Assembly (NCBI GenBank): GCA_965153455.1
Contig: OZ234500.1
Location: forward strand, 2,232,001-2,296,000
Reading direction: 5' to 3'
Length of the DNA stretch: 64,000 bases
DNA from: Sphagnum compactum
Lineage: Eukaryota; Bryophyta; Sphagnopsida; Sphagnales
Shown: in pieces, positions 26,196 to 37,809 of the stretch
Layout: each line of letters starts with the position of its first letter
Numbering within the stretch: position 1 is the stretch's first letter
Notes under the pieces: generated by a model
Databases searched by the model: none
Told to the model about the DNA's origin: nothing
The model's input: only the letters and a program-made list of their open reading frames with translations
Made by a program: the position numbers and the translations under genes

Positions 26196-26835
26196 TATTG
26201 AGGGGTTGATTTTGTGTAAGACCAAGATGGCCCATTGAGAAAGTCTAGAGAGATCTGATTCAACAATCTTTACAAAACATCATTAGGAAAAAAAAATGTT
26301 TAACAAAGAAATAAGATTCATAGTTAGTCAACAAAGATGAACTCCAACAAATGCTATGGTTTGGGGAAGGTTTAGGTGGTAGAAGTAACCATAAGATTGA
26401 AAAAGCAAAACTCTAATTGATGGATCTATGAATCTATTGTGGGAAAATGACAATTGCATGTATGGAATTCTTGAGGTTTTAGGTTACCTCCTTTTTTGTC
26501 ACACTACAACATAATGATAAATAAAAGAAATGAAACACACATTCGTAACAAGTGTAAGGTGTGTGGTTGTGAAGAGGGGATCAATGCATTCCCTAACCTC
26601 TCAACTTACATTCCCATGTTGGGAAATAGGACACCTAAAGAATGCCAAATCTCATGAGTGAAATGTCAAGGGTCAAAAGTCAAATATGTCCAAATTGATT
26701 GATATCATTAGAATGTCTGAATCAAGATTATACTATCGTCACACATCAAATTACCAAAACAAGAGATGTTTCAATATAGTCAAAAGGCTTAAAAGGTTGG
26801 ATAAAACAATCGAAATGGCTCACAATCACATAGAT

Positions 26836-27110
26836 TCTGTGTTTTTTTTTGAGGGGAAATTTTCATATTTTTCCAACCTGAAAAGATTGATTTCGACACA
26901 TGCTAAGGAGTTTGGTGAAAAAAATGACCTTGATTCGCCAAATTTACAAAAAAAAAATGAAAAATCCCCACAGTTTTACAACAAGTTCCAGCATGTAGCT
27001 AAAATATTAAAGGATACTTAAAATTTCATATATGGTCCATATACAATTTGGCTAAATCTTCTTTGGATGATTGATAGTTTGGTCACACAACAAAATTGAG
27101 AAAAAAAAAA
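26836..27110 (+). repeat. Dispersed repeat C, copy 1
   Basis: It resembles 42,070-42,330 (same orientation) and 36,310-36,575 (opposite orientation). Shared landmarks are GGAAATTTTCATA, GATTTCGAC, a TTTGCCAAATTT-like word, ACAA(C/T)AAGTTCCAG, ATGTAGC(T/C)AAA and TTTGGCTAAAT. It is non-coding and probably a short non-autonomous element. Confidence 0.6.
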
Positions 27111-27276
27111 AAAATCTGCTTAGAAAATGATTTAGAAAAAACAAATGATATTTGATTGAAGAACTTGACAAAACGTTCAAAACTTTCATCAAAAACTACA
27201 AATTTTTTTGTGATGGTGTCACATTTTCAGACTAGGTAAATGCATTGTTAAGAGTTATGGATCTCCATTTTGCCAC

Positions 27277-27282
27277 CACGTG
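27277..27282. promoter_or_regulatory. G-box CACGTG upstream of the GDSL gene
   Basis: A CACGTG palindrome lies about 262 bases before the ATG of the GDSL gene. G-boxes are classic plant bZIP/bHLH sites, but a single hexamer is weak evidence. Just before the ATG there is also a GCTAGCTAGC palindrome. Confidence 0.3.
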
Positions 27283-27543
27283 AGATGTACCCTCCACATT
27301 CACTAATGGGTAAGGTAAACCCTAGACAATCTGTGTGTGATAACACAAGTTAGTTCTTGGGCAAACTTCCTTTGTAGTTAGCTAGCTAGTGGCTGTTGTG
27401 TTAGTCTCTCTCTGTTCACCTATTTCTGTCTGATGCTCTCTTCCATAGCCACCAGGAGTGTGGTTTCCTTAGGCCCTAATCAAGCAAAGCAAAAACCAGG
27501 GCATGATAATGAGGTTGTGAGTAAAAATACCAGCTAGCTAGCA

Positions 27544-29837
27544 ATGGCACCACCGCATTCACGGCCACTGTTTGTGTTATATGGAGCATCCATGACCCAG
27601 TTCTCGTTCGAGCTAGGTGGATGGGGAGCTGCTTTGGCTGACCTTTATTCTCGCAAGGTAACTTTCACTTGTTTGTGTTTCTAGGACCAGAGCTTGCACC
27701 ACTCAACCGGCTTCACTCTGTTGCTTGCTTGTTGAATTTCTACTTTCTCAGCTGCAAAAATTAGGGTTTGGTATCAAGACCTAAAATTAGGGTTTGGTTT
27801 CAAAGACCTAGAATAGGTACCTACTGGGTTCTTCAATATTGCACCATTCGATTTCTGACAAAGGTTGCTGGTTCATTTCGGATTGGAGTGGGGAAGTGTA
27901 TCCTCTTTCCTCAAAATGGACATGTGTTCAACCAGATCATCAAGGCATTTTAGACAAGAAATTCGGACTGTGATGTGTGCCACTTATTTACATACTTGTG
28001 TTGAGTCTGCCTGTTTCTTGATTGCAGGCAGATATTCTCCTGAGGGGATACAGTGGATGGAATACGCGGCGAGCCATTGAAGCTTTGGATACAATCTTCC
28101 CCAAGGTCAGGTCTGGCAGCTGACATGTTCATGGGGATCCAAACTTAGGTTTATTATTTCTTTTAGGGTTGCCAAATCTGTCTGCATTCAAATGTAGAAA
28201 AAAACTGCTGAAGGTGATAATCGGCAATTTAGTTTTCACAAGGAGGTGGGTAAACAACATTGTGTCTAAGTTACAGGGGTTAGCTAATTTGAAATGAAGC
28301 TTACCACACAAGGTTGTTGCAGCTTGAATGAGGATTTGTAGTAGCTATTTTTCTTGAGTGCTAGCTGGCATCATAGCCAAGTTTTCCCATTGCTTCTGGA
28401 AATGTGACAGAAAGTCAAAATGTGAATTTCATTATAGTTGTTCAGCATACATTTTTAGCAGATTAATATGTCCTTATCTACACCCACTGTTGGGAGTTGA
28501 TGAAGTCAGTGGGTGGTAATGGCAGCTAATCAATGTTGCTCAGGTGATGTTCTGATACTTTTTGAGTGACTCGCACAAGACCATATGCATTCTCGTTGCA
28601 ATCAGTTTGGTCTTGCTGCAACTGATACAATGACTACTGTCAAATTGTTATTATGGAGTTCTCTCTGCAATCTCATAGATATGTCTCAGAGTTGCATTTT
28701 TGTATAAGTGGATTTGATGTAAAAATACAGGATGCAAGTGTGCAACCAGCTTTGGTAGTGGTGTTCTTTGGGGCAAATGACGCTGCATTTCCCTCACCAA
28801 CAGGGTCTGGTGGGCAACATGTTCCCATTGCTGAGTTCCAGGAGAATTTGTGCCACATTGCTGCGCATCTTCAGGCAATGCTCATCTCCTACTTCAGCAA
28901 AAGTCAAGTCAAAACTAAGATTTTATTTTGAAGCTTAGGTGTAGGTTTTAGGATTTCACATCCACTCCTACTTAGTGTCAAATGGCAGTTTATGGACCAT
29001 CTCATTTGGCAATTTAGTTATCAAGGACTGTGCAGCTGAAGAATGTGAAACAATGGTGCACAAAATGTGAAAAGCAAGGAGCTGCAGGGTAAGATGAATG
29101 ACAAGAGGTTTGTGTGCAGGGGCTTTCTGAGAAGACACATGTGATTTTGACAACAGCACCACCTATACATGAAGAAAGTCGCTGTAATTGGCTCAGGTAT
29201 GTGCTTAGTTTCAAATCATCAGTTTCACATAATCTGGGACAAAAAAGAGTGCAAAGATATTGAGTATAGCATCTGTGTTGCAGTTTATCTTTGTGACTTG
29301 AAATGGCATATCTCAATCAGGTTTTCATGAAGTCATTTTCTATAAACTTCGCCAAATTCTTAAATCAACATTGCAATAATGCAGGATGAAATTTGGGGAA
29401 GGAAAGGGGAAATCTAGTGACCGCACAAATGAGAGAGCGGGTCAGTATGCAGCTGCATGCAGGGCAGCGGCAAAGCAAATGGGTGCAGGGGTGATTGATC
29501 TGTGGACTTCAATTCAAAAGCATCCAAATTGGCAGACTGAGTGCCTAAGGTGGGTCATCTCTGTTACCATAAGCCCTAATTCAAGAACCAAGAAAAAGTT
29601 TGTCTTTGTCAGGAGCTCTATTAAAAGAGGAGACCTTGCTTCTTGTATTTCCTGAAAATGAATTTTGTTGCACTGTGTAGTGATGGTATGCACCTGGCAC
29701 CTGAAGGGAGCAAGGTGATGCTTAAAGAGCTGCTGCAAGTTCTGAAGGATGCACCTTGGGAACCATCACTGCATCACACTTCTTTGCCTAATGATTTTCC
29801 ATTGCCCCATATTTATGACTATGTTCCTCCAGCTTAG
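27544..29837 (+). CDS. GDSL esterase/lipase of the CPRD49 / isoamyl acetate-hydrolysing esterase type, six exons
   Basis: Exons: 27,544-27,657, 28,028-28,105, 28,731-28,874, 29,120-29,196, 29,385-29,549 and 29,681-29,837 (735 nt, 244 aa, phases consistent throughout). The family is SGNH-type serine hydrolases acting on small esters or acyl groups. Exon 1 carries block I as LYGASMTQFSF plus GGWGAALADLYSRK. Exon 2 carries ADILLRGYSGWNTRRA. Exon 3 carries block III FFGANDAAFPSP. Exon 4 carries VILTTAPPIHEE. Exon 6 carries DGMHLAPEGSK, whose Asp and His are the expected remaining triad members. The usual GDS is GAS here; the nucleophilic Ser is kept, and plant CPRD49 proteins often lack the Asp. 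Length fits the family. No signal peptide is seen, so it is probably cytosolic. Intron 3 uses a GC donor. The substrate cannot be read from sequence. Confidence 0.92.
28290..28560 (+). repeat. Repeat pair E, copy in intron 2 of the GDSL gene
   Basis: It aligns with 29,866-30,175 downstream of the same gene. Shared words in order are GAAATGAAGCTTACC, GTT(G/A)CAGCTT, GAGTGCTAGC, GGAA(A/T)GT, ATATGTCCTTATCT / CTATGTTCTTATCT and ACCCACTGTTGGGAG. It lies in direct orientation. Confidence 0.75.
28875..29119 (+). other. GC-AG intron (intron 3 of the GDSL gene)
   Basis: Exon 3 ends CTTCAG and is followed by GCAATG, not GT. No GT lies close enough to keep the homologous protein. The acceptor is TGTGTGCAG at 29,119. 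Splicing here joins HLQ to GLSEKTH, matching the spacing in the family. The other four introns are GT-AG. Confidence 0.75.
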
Positions 29838-29865
29838 ATGCTTGCTTGCACAGTGACAAGCTAAA

Positions 29866-30175
29866 GTGAAATGAAGCTTACCTTGATAAGCTTGTTACAG
29901 CTTCAGTGAGGACTTCTTTTTACTAGCTATGTCTCTCTTGAGTGCTAGCCAATATCATGAGAGAGAGTCTTTAAGTTGCTTCAGGGAATGTTACAGAAAC
30001 TCAGGAAGCAGATTTTCTTTAATCTGAGATTTTTCATTGGCTTACTATGTTCTTATCTGCACCCACTGTTGGGAGCTGATAAAGTGATTAGGTATTCACA
30101 ACAGAGCTGATGAAGCAACTGAGTAGTCATGGCAGTCATTACTGCTGTTTGTGATGAAGGTGATGGTATAACACT
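29866..30175 (+). repeat. Repeat pair E, copy in the 3' flank of the GDSL gene
   Basis: Diverged direct copy of the intron 2 segment at 28,290-28,560. It starts 29 bases after the stop codon, so it probably lies in the 3' UTR or just beyond it. Confidence 0.75.
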
Positions 30176-31146
30176 TTGTGGGCAGCTCACATAAGGTTAT
30201 GATTGTACTCATTGTTGTGTTACCTTTAAAGTGCTATTGAGATTTTTTTGGGAGAGGAAATCACATCACAGCTCCACAGAATTGTGCTTCCAATGCCTTT
30301 AGCACAACTCAATGCATAGGCTGGAAAGTTTGGGGCTCCTCATACAATGTGGGCACAGCACTAGTGTTGGTTGTTTATTTGCAATGTCTCAAAAACTGCT
30401 TTGCCTCTAAGCCAAAAACTCTTTTGATTGGTACAGAACTGCATCATCAAGTTCTCTCTTTTTTCCTTTTGTTTCAGTCAGTACTTCTGCAGACGTGCTT
30501 CTTTGTAAATATTTTCTTCTTTGTCTAGTAATTCCTCATTCCAGATGGCCATGCAAAATCAACATTTTCCTGTGTTTTCCTACTTCTTCCTAGCATGCTC
30601 ACATATTTTCAAACGCTACCTTTGAGCAATCCAAACAAGCCTGTTATAGTTATTCCTTGGGGTTATTTGTGTCTCTCAACAAAAGCACAAGTCCCACCAT
30701 AACCCACTCAATCCAGGATGCCTGATATAGGGGAATTTGGATCCAATGTCTTCAGAAAAAAAGGGCATTCGCTTAGTACTAACTCTAAGAACAACCCAAC
30801 GGAAGAAGGGGGGATTGGTGGACGCTGCCACCGTGGAAGAGTTAAAAGTCAAGACCGACATGAAGTCCAAATGAAGGACAAAAACTTTTGCATGTCAGCT
30901 CACATTACTCAAAACACATAATTTGCAAACTTTTGTGTAAGTTTTCATGTTGGTCAATATGTATATAAAGACTCCAGGAGCTCAAATTCTGAGACACTGT
31001 GAAAACTCCCATGAAAGATACGTAATACTCCCATATCGACCGGTGTATAAATCTATAGAAAACAGAGTTCCAATGAAAGACTTTCTGGATGCTTTTTTTT
31101 TTCTTATGAAAGACAGACATATTGAGTTATCTCAGGGGTCTTTGTC
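30176..31146. other. Intergenic between two convergent genes
   Basis: Probably contains the 3' UTRs and polyadenylation regions of the GDSL gene (plus) and the F-box gene (minus). No further gene recognised. Confidence 0.45.
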
Positions 31147-32349
31147 TTAGGATAAGCTCTGCAAGCTTGGGCCATAGCAAAAAGAAGCAACATCAACCTT
31201 GGGATTGAGAGGACACTTGGGCAACTCATACCAAGCCTTCTGCACCATGTCATAAACAGCAACTTGTAAGGTTTTCTTGGAGGCAACACAGATCTTGTCA
31301 CCATACGCCACAGGCTTCCACCCTCCTCTGCACCGGAAGACCTCCAACATCACATTCTGTGGCATCTCTGTCACCTCAATGAACTTCTTGGTTATCAGGT
31401 TGAATTCCACAATGCGGATACTGGTGAGCCGGCGATTTGAATTTTTCTGCGCAGCAACAACAAGAACACGGCCTCCACATGACAGCACATAGGGGTCATC
31501 CCGCATACCTCGAGGAAGTTCATGCACTTCTGTCCACACCCCAGTGTGCACATTGTATGCTATCAAGCCTTCCATGTTGAGGCCACCAATTTCAAGTGCC
31601 ACACAATAGAGAAAGCCTCGAGCAAAAGCTGAGCTCCGTCTCCCCCACAGAAGGAAATGGGGAGGAAGGCAGCTTGTTGCCTGCCAACGATTCTGCTGCG
31701 AGTCAAACACATGGGTGCTCTCCACACAGTGTGTCAGTGTGACAATTAGCTTGTAAGCTTTTTGATCTGGGTCAACCACCATGTGTGTAATCCCAGGCTC
31801 CCAGTTGTGGGCTAAAGGTGGAAGTGCCTTCCAGCTCTTGGTCATGGGATTACAAACACAGATGGAGCTGTAAGTTGAGCCCAGTGACTGATTGAGACAC
31901 AGAAGCCCGGCTTCTCCAGCCAGAATGCACTTGGCTTCACAAGGGAGGAAAGTGAGGGGGGGAAGATGAAGCCATCTGTGCACCACATGGTCATAAGCAC
32001 ACCATCCTCGCTCATTTCCTTTGGAGAAGAACACAGGGAAGTAAGGACTGCCAGATGGAGCTTCAGCTCGTAGCTTCACAAGGTTATTGGAAATCCCCAT
32101 GTTCTGCCAGAGCTTGCAAACGGTGCGGGCCTGGAACAGGCTGTGGAGGGGCAGGTATGCAAACACTTTCTCCACCAAATCCTTTGGCAGCATTGCCCAC
32201 AGTGGTCCATCATTAGAATGACCTGAGGGATTACTGTTTGGTACCTTGTGCAGGCTCTCTCCCTTTTCGGCTACTTTCACTGCTGTTGCTGTCTGTCCAG
32301 CACACAACTTGGCATTGAGCTCCACACTGCCCTCTTCCTTCCCATCCAT
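31147..32349 (-). CDS. F-box protein with kelch/beta-propeller-like C-terminus
   Basis: A single-exon frame of 400 codons. Residues 1-48 are a variable Ser/Lys-rich leader. Residues 50-90 form an F-box (LWAMLPKDLVEKVFAYLPL, then ARTVCKLWQNM), the module that binds SKP1 in an SCF E3 ubiquitin ligase. The rest (about 95-395) has repeated W and GG/G-hydrophobic patterns (CNPMTKSWKALPPL, FDSQQNRWQATSCLP, YNVHTGVWTEVHELPRG, YDMVQKAWYELPKCP), typical of plant F-box proteins with kelch-like repeats that select a substrate. Length is normal for At5g15710-like F-box/kelch proteins. Start: the first ATG of the frame, followed by an uninterrupted reading. It is convergent with the GDSL gene. The substrate is unknown. 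Confidence 0.9.
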   Translation of the reverse strand: MDGKEEGSVELNAKLCAGQTATAVKVAEKGESLHKVPNSNPSGHSNDGPLWAMLPKDLVEKVFAYLPLHSLFQARTVCKLWQNMGISNNLVKLRAEAPSGSPYFPVFFSKGNERGWCAYDHVVHRWLHLPPLTFLPCEAKCILAGEAGLLCLNQSLGSTYSSICVCNPMTKSWKALPPLAHNWEPGITHMVVDPDQKAYKLIVTLTHCVESTHVFDSQQNRWQATSCLPPHFLLWGRRSSAFARGFLYCVALEIGGLNMEGLIAYNVHTGVWTEVHELPRGMRDDPYVLSCGGRVLVVAAQKNSNRRLTSIRIVEFNLITKKFIEVTEMPQNVMLEVFRCRGGWKPVAYGDKICVASKKTLQVAVYDMVQKAWYELPKCPLNPKVDVASFCYGPSLQSLS

Positions 32350-33904
32350 TGCTCAGGCAGTGATCAATTTGTGCAGCACTTCAAAGCTTTTAGGCTCCAA
32401 TTGGTCGAAGCTGACTGTTTGACACCAGATGAGAGATCCTACTCCTGCAGGTTGAACCTGAAAATCAGCATAACCAGATTTTGACAACTGAAAGCCAGGT
32501 GTTTTACAACCCTAGCAGTCAAGCACCCTTCCCCTCCTTCAATCAAGCTCTTTTGATCATTTCCTACAATTAGTTCCTTCTCAAAACTTGTCAAACCGCT
32601 ATAATAATAATAATCCTCTTTTAAACTCCACAAACCGTTTTTTTCCAAAACCTTGACTCTCCCTCCTCCCTAGCTCAAGGTTTTCTATGGTGTTGTTTTC
32701 TATATAGTTCCTCAACAACAGCTCGTGAATGAAGCTTCTTTGTTCAAACCAAACTTTTCCAACACTCTTCTTGTTTGGCTCTTCTTCTACAAACTAATGT
32801 CTTGTTTTTTCCAAACTCCTCGAAAAATTTCCCAAAACTTCTCCACCTGTCTGTCAACTCTTTTTCAGTCTCTCACTAAACCTTTTTTCTCAAACTTATC
32901 AAAACATATTGAAAAGCCCCTTCCTTCTCAAACAGGCCTGTGAGCCTTCAAAATCCTAGTAACCCAGATCACCCCAAAAAAAAAATCCTCGAAGAATTCC
33001 TCGAAGAACTACCTCCCACCGCAAAAGAACCAAAAAAAAACCGCTTCAACCTCCTCAACTGCCTTTTGTCCCCAACTTCTTTTTTTTTAAAAGAAAAAAA
33101 AAAGAAAAAAGGAAAAAGAAACCCCTCCACTCTCCAGAGAATTATACCCCTTTCCTCTCCTCTCCTCTCATGTCCTCTCTTGTTGTTTCACAACTGCTGC
33201 AAAAACTTCTCAAAAAAAATGAGTCTCTCAAACCTTGTTCTTCTTGTTGTCTACGTTATGTTTTTTCTCCCTGCAACACTAGACTAGTTCTCTGATCCCC
33301 TCTTCATCAAAGATCTCTATTTTATGCTTCCCTCTCTCCCAAGATCACCTCCCCTTGTGTGTGTGTGTGTGTGTGTGTGTGTGTCTTTCTTTCTGAGTCT
33401 ATGTCACACCAAAGTGCACAAGATTTTGCAGAGACTGGGAAAAAGAACAAGAGAAAGCTGCACTCCCGGAAAATTTGGAGTACACTTAAAAACCTAAGAC
33501 AGTGAGCAGCAGCTACAAATACTAGTAGAGTGGGATGTCCCGCAGCATTAATCCCGTTCACTCCAAGGGACATTTCCACACAACCCAAGACCCGGCAAAA
33601 TGCACAGCAAAAGCTCGTCTTTTTCTTCTTCTTCTTCTGCTGGCGCTGCTGCTGCTGCTTCTTCTGCTGGTGGGTGGTGGTGCGGCTGCTGGTGCTGCTA
33701 CAAACCTGGACTTCCATCGCCAACCTTTTCTTTGCCTCTAAAATCTGCACTAGCTTTTTTGGCTGCAGTCAAACAACCCCAACCAAACCCAAAACCAAAC
33801 CGAACCAAAAACAAAAACAAAAACAAAACAGTTGTCCCCAAACAGTTGTCCCCAAGCAGAGCAGTTCCCAAACAGTCCCCAGTTAAGTAACAGAAATTGG
33901 TAAA
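32350..33904 (-). other. Purine/pyrimidine-skewed 5' flank of the F-box gene
   Basis: Much of 32,500-33,350 is pyrimidine-rich on the plus strand, so purine-rich on the F-box sense strand. It probably includes the 5' UTR and promoter. 33,617-33,690 has CTT/CTG triplet runs and 33,780-33,880 has ACCAAA/AAAAAC and repeated AACAGTTGTCCCC. Open frames here (such as 33,322-33,750 minus) only translate low-complexity sequence. Confidence 0.45.
33356..33384 (+). repeat. (TG)n microsatellite
   Basis: About 14 uninterrupted TG units. A second similar tract lies at 39,101-39,124 inside repeat A copy 2. Confidence 0.9.
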
Positions 33905-34150
33905 GCAAACAGTAACCATCTGGTATACTAAAAATGGCAATAACTGACAATAGATAACTATACTACGTCCTCCACTAACTAAACTGGGCTGTGCACTTGC
34001 CGCCAGCAGTTACATATCTTACTTTTGTGGTAGTAAAAAAAATCTGGCATGCTAAATACAAAAAAGGGACAATAATAACTGACAAAAAGATATCTTGGTA
34101 TCTCTACTTGGGTGGGTTCTCTCCACTTTGCAGCCAGCAGTTACAAAATC
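33905..34150 (+). repeat. Diverged tandem duplication, about 120-130 bp
   Basis: First half 33,905-34,020 and second half 34,025-34,150 share CTGG(T/C)AT(A/G)CTAAA, CAATAACTGACA / AATAACTGACA, AGATA and (G/C)CCAGCAGTTACA words in order. Confidence 0.55.
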
Positions 34151-36309
34151 TTTTGTTATTATTACTTCATAACCTTTTTTTCAGTGTATCGGAAGAGAAT
34201 TTTTTTTTTTTTAATAATTTCTTCTTCATTGTTGTTGCCAAACCCACTTTTTCATCTGGGGTGGTTTGGATGGAGTAAAATTTGGGGTGTTTTGTCTGTG
34301 TTCTTTTGGAATTTATCATCCATTTATGAATTTTGTTTGTGTAGGGTAAAAGCCCAAAAAGGCTGTGGGATTTTTCCTCAATACGGGCCCACACAATGCA
34401 TAGCTGCTGCGCGTGGGCTTGATTTCCCACATAACTCATGGTTGAGAACTTTACCACACATCAAGACCTGCATCGATCTTTTTTATTATTTTTTTTTTTT
34501 CCCATGGTATCTAGTGGGCATCTGGGGGCTCGTATCATGGGAATTTTTTTTTTAAAATTGTGGGGCATTCCATTTTTTGAAATGCCTCACAAACATGCTT
34601 TTTTTTTGCTTTTTTTTTCCCCCATGATACCTGCTGGGTATGACGGAAACAAGAAAAACAACGATAGGCATTTTGAAAAACAAAATGCGTGCCATTGCAG
34701 CCATTCCGTAAGGGTGTATATAAATACACTACCAAAAAATGAGCAGGGCTTTTACAAGTGATGATTTTGTGCTAGGTGATGGCCATTGCGAGAACTTGGC
34801 CGGCAAACTGGCAATAGTGAAGAGGACCCAGGGTCTGACCAATAGCCATTATATGACGTATATATAGCCATTATATTGGCACTCACGAGAGTTTCTGCCA
34901 CATTTGTTACTTAGGAACTTTTGTGGACTGTTTTGCTGGACTTCACAACGTTTTATGCGTCAGTTGAATGCAATTAAAAAGAGCACTTGACCCTAAGAAG
35001 CTTAGGGTGAAGGGCAGAATCTCTCCTGACCGACAATTACATACCTCCAAATCGGCCAAGGCCCAACCTAATCTAGTATGTAACCGTAGCTGGCATGGAT
35101 TATTCTGGAATGTTCCATTTTGATGGAACATTTGAGCTGATTGCCATGGATCTTCTCTAGTGCACCATTTACAAAATAATAATCTGCTAACTCAAAGTTC
35201 CTAGTTTGGGATTATTTGCTCCAAGAATGAATGCCTAAGGAAGTGGAAAAACAACCCATAACTTAACAGCTGGTTACATTTTCCCTACCTGTGTTACTCT
35301 CATTGCCCTTAATAGGTACCCATTCTGTCAGGCAGGGGTATTAACACCGGCCTTGTGACCATTTTGCTGTTTTTATTTCTGTTCCCAATTGGTTCTCATC
35401 AAGTTCCCAAAGGGACCTCAAGTTTCCAATGTGTTCCCTAATATGTTCCCAATAGCACCACACTTTTATCCCATATGATTTGGCCAAAGTTGAACTTTCA
35501 TATATATGTGTATATATATACAACATAGCTGGGCCAATGTTTCAAAAAATTTGATGATGGGCCAATCAATGTGGCTCATTAAAAAAAACCCAAAAAAACC
35601 AAAAAAGCTTTAATAGAAGTAACTATAAGTACCACTAACGTACCCATCAATAATTATGTATTTTGTGTTGTAATAATTCAATTTAATGATCATATTTAAT
35701 AAATATAAATTTTATCATCCATGTAATAAATAATTACAGTTGTTTGTTTGTGTTGTTCGTATTCCAATCTTAACTACCTCTAGTCTTTCTCCTATTGACT
35801 TACATGGATACGAAAAGGCAAATTAACATGTTTGTTTTCACATCCATGTTGTGTACATATTAAAATAATATAATAACCTACTTCTTTCAAGCCTATTTAA
35901 TCATGCACATTTATGTGGACTTGCAAGATCTGACATAAATAATGATGAAGTATTGGGAATCATTTGGGAATGTATTCAACTAGGGAAAAAAAAGAAAAAA
36001 AAAGAGGGGGGATTCTACTGGAACCTTGCCCTTTGGGAATCGTTTGGGAACATACCTAGGTGTATCATAACTTAGAAATGATATGTCAAAAATAGTTGTA
36101 AAGGTTTTTCTTTTTTTTCATATAGGTGGGTTACCATGGGAGAGGAATGAGGTAGCTAGGCTATGTAGTTACTTAAGCAGATGGCATAGAACATAAATGC
36201 AGGATGACAAGAATTTTGAAACCATAAACTCAAGATAAATCCAAAGAATACACTTAATCAAGCATGATAGAAAGGGTTTTAACAACAAATTTTTTATTTT
36301 TTTTCCTCA
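34151..36309. other. Intergenic, old repeats only
   Basis: 34,490-34,690 shares GGCATTCCATTTT, AAATGCC, CCCCATG(G)ATACCTG and GGGTATGAC with 40,580-40,690, so a small dispersed family is present. 35,109-35,132 is a perfect 10-bp fold-back (AATGTTCCAT, loop TTTG). 35,815-35,965 shares GGCAAATTAAC-like and TGACATAAATAATG words with 53,415-53,500, a partial copy of repeat B. No gene recognised. Confidence 0.45.
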
Positions 36310-36575
36310 CACTGGAGCACCATGTTTTTTAGCCAATTTTGTATTGTAGTAGCCAGACTAGCAATCTTCGCACAAGAAGATTTAGCCAAATTTGGCTATA
36401 GACCAGTATGAAAGTACCCCAAAAAAATGCTTTCCTATTTTGGCTACTTCCTGGGACCTGTTGTAGAAATCTGGAAATCTTTTTTCTTTAATTGAAATTT
36501 GGCAAAGTAGGCCCATTTATTATTTTCCACAAAAATCTTTTATATGAGTTCAACTAGGTTTTCAGGTCCAAAAAT
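36310..36575 (-). repeat. Dispersed repeat C, inverted copy
   Basis: Reverse-strand relative of 26,836-27,110 and 42,070-42,330. It carries the reverse complements of the TTTGGCTA, CCAGATTTCTACAA and TGGGACC/AGTTCC-type words. Confidence 0.5.
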
Positions 36576-37805
36576 TGCAAAAATTTGCCAAAAGAAAAAC
36601 ATTAGGCTTGAGCCCCATGTGTGGTGGCTCTCATCTCCCTTAGTTAAAGTTGTTGGCATGAAACCCAAGGTTTTGCAACAAGCTAGAGAGTAGAGTAATT
36701 TTACTAGAACTTAAAAACTCCCTTCCCATAGTTCTGCTGTTAATTGTTGTGGGGCAAAAATAATGGGTTTTTTTTGGGCCCTTGTGCTGTTGAATAGGGT
36801 ACAACAATGTGCCTTTCGGTGGATGTGGGGGCTTTGTGACACTGTTATTTTTGGAAGTCACTCATCTCAAGAATGTCTACTTTCAGAATGTCTACAGGTG
36901 TACATATTAACTTCCACTTTCAGATTGGATCCCATCCCGTGTGTTGTTGGCTAGTTGCTAGGCCGACCGAAGTTACCATACTTAGGTTGCCTGATCTTGT
37001 TTGAACCAGGTTTGCTTTCTCACTTGTTGTGTTCATATACTAAAGTTATTCCCTTTTGTTTTCATTTGGTGTATTTTCGGGTCTGGTGTACTTGTTGCAA
37101 GGAAATTGAGGTAAATTGATAACATGCTTAATTTTTTATAAGTTGGGTTTGTGTGATTTCATGTCAAGTTATGGATCTACGGTTTTCGGCCTTGCCTACT
37201 TCCAAGGCAAGGATATTGTGTTTAGATTCATTATATAGTATAGTAGCATAAGGGATTTTGGCCCCTAGGTCATAGGTCTACTTTTACATGAGGATTTTTG
37301 AAAGATGATATTTTGGCTTGTGTTGAAACTTGAGATGAGTTATAGATCTATAATATCTTGAAGGATTTTGATTTCTTTTAGAGGATTTTTTGAAGATTGT
37401 ATTTCTGCATGGTGAAAGATTTGAGTTTCCACAATTCTTCTTTTGCCTGAAGATACTTTTTAATGTAATTGGCAAGGCCACAGTGTGATGCACCCCTTGT
37501 TTCTTTTAATTTTGGGTTTTCCTAAACATTGAGTTTAACACCAATGTGTAACGCCATGTTTATGGTGCTATTCCATATTTAAGAATTATACCTGATCAGA
37601 AAGGTTTCCTTAGGATATTTTCTGAGGAAGGAAACTCAAGTTCAATGTATTGTTCCACATCATACCTTATGTAATTCATCAGAGGCAATCTACTTGACCA
37701 ATGGTTTGCAAGACGAAAGAATCACTTTCACCAGATTTGTGAAAGTTAGTCTCCTTGATCTTTTGAAGGAGAACTTTTGTTGCCTTTTTTTTGGGGCTAT
37801 ATAGT
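36576..37805. other. Intergenic, no supported gene
   Basis: AT-rich with no convincing open frame on either strand. 37,240-37,450 repeats GAGGATTTTTGAA(A/G)AT and GATGAGTTATAGATCT-like words, a weak degenerate duplication. Confidence 0.4.
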
Positions 37806-37809
37806 AAAC

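Noticed and set aside
33322-33750. 142-codon minus-strand frame and overlapping plus-strand frames
   Set aside because: They consist mainly of Gln/Lys, Ser or Leu runs from low-complexity sequence next to the F-box gene.
34112-34555. 147-codon plus-strand frame
   Set aside because: Phe/Tyr/Leu-rich translation of T runs, no recognisable domain.
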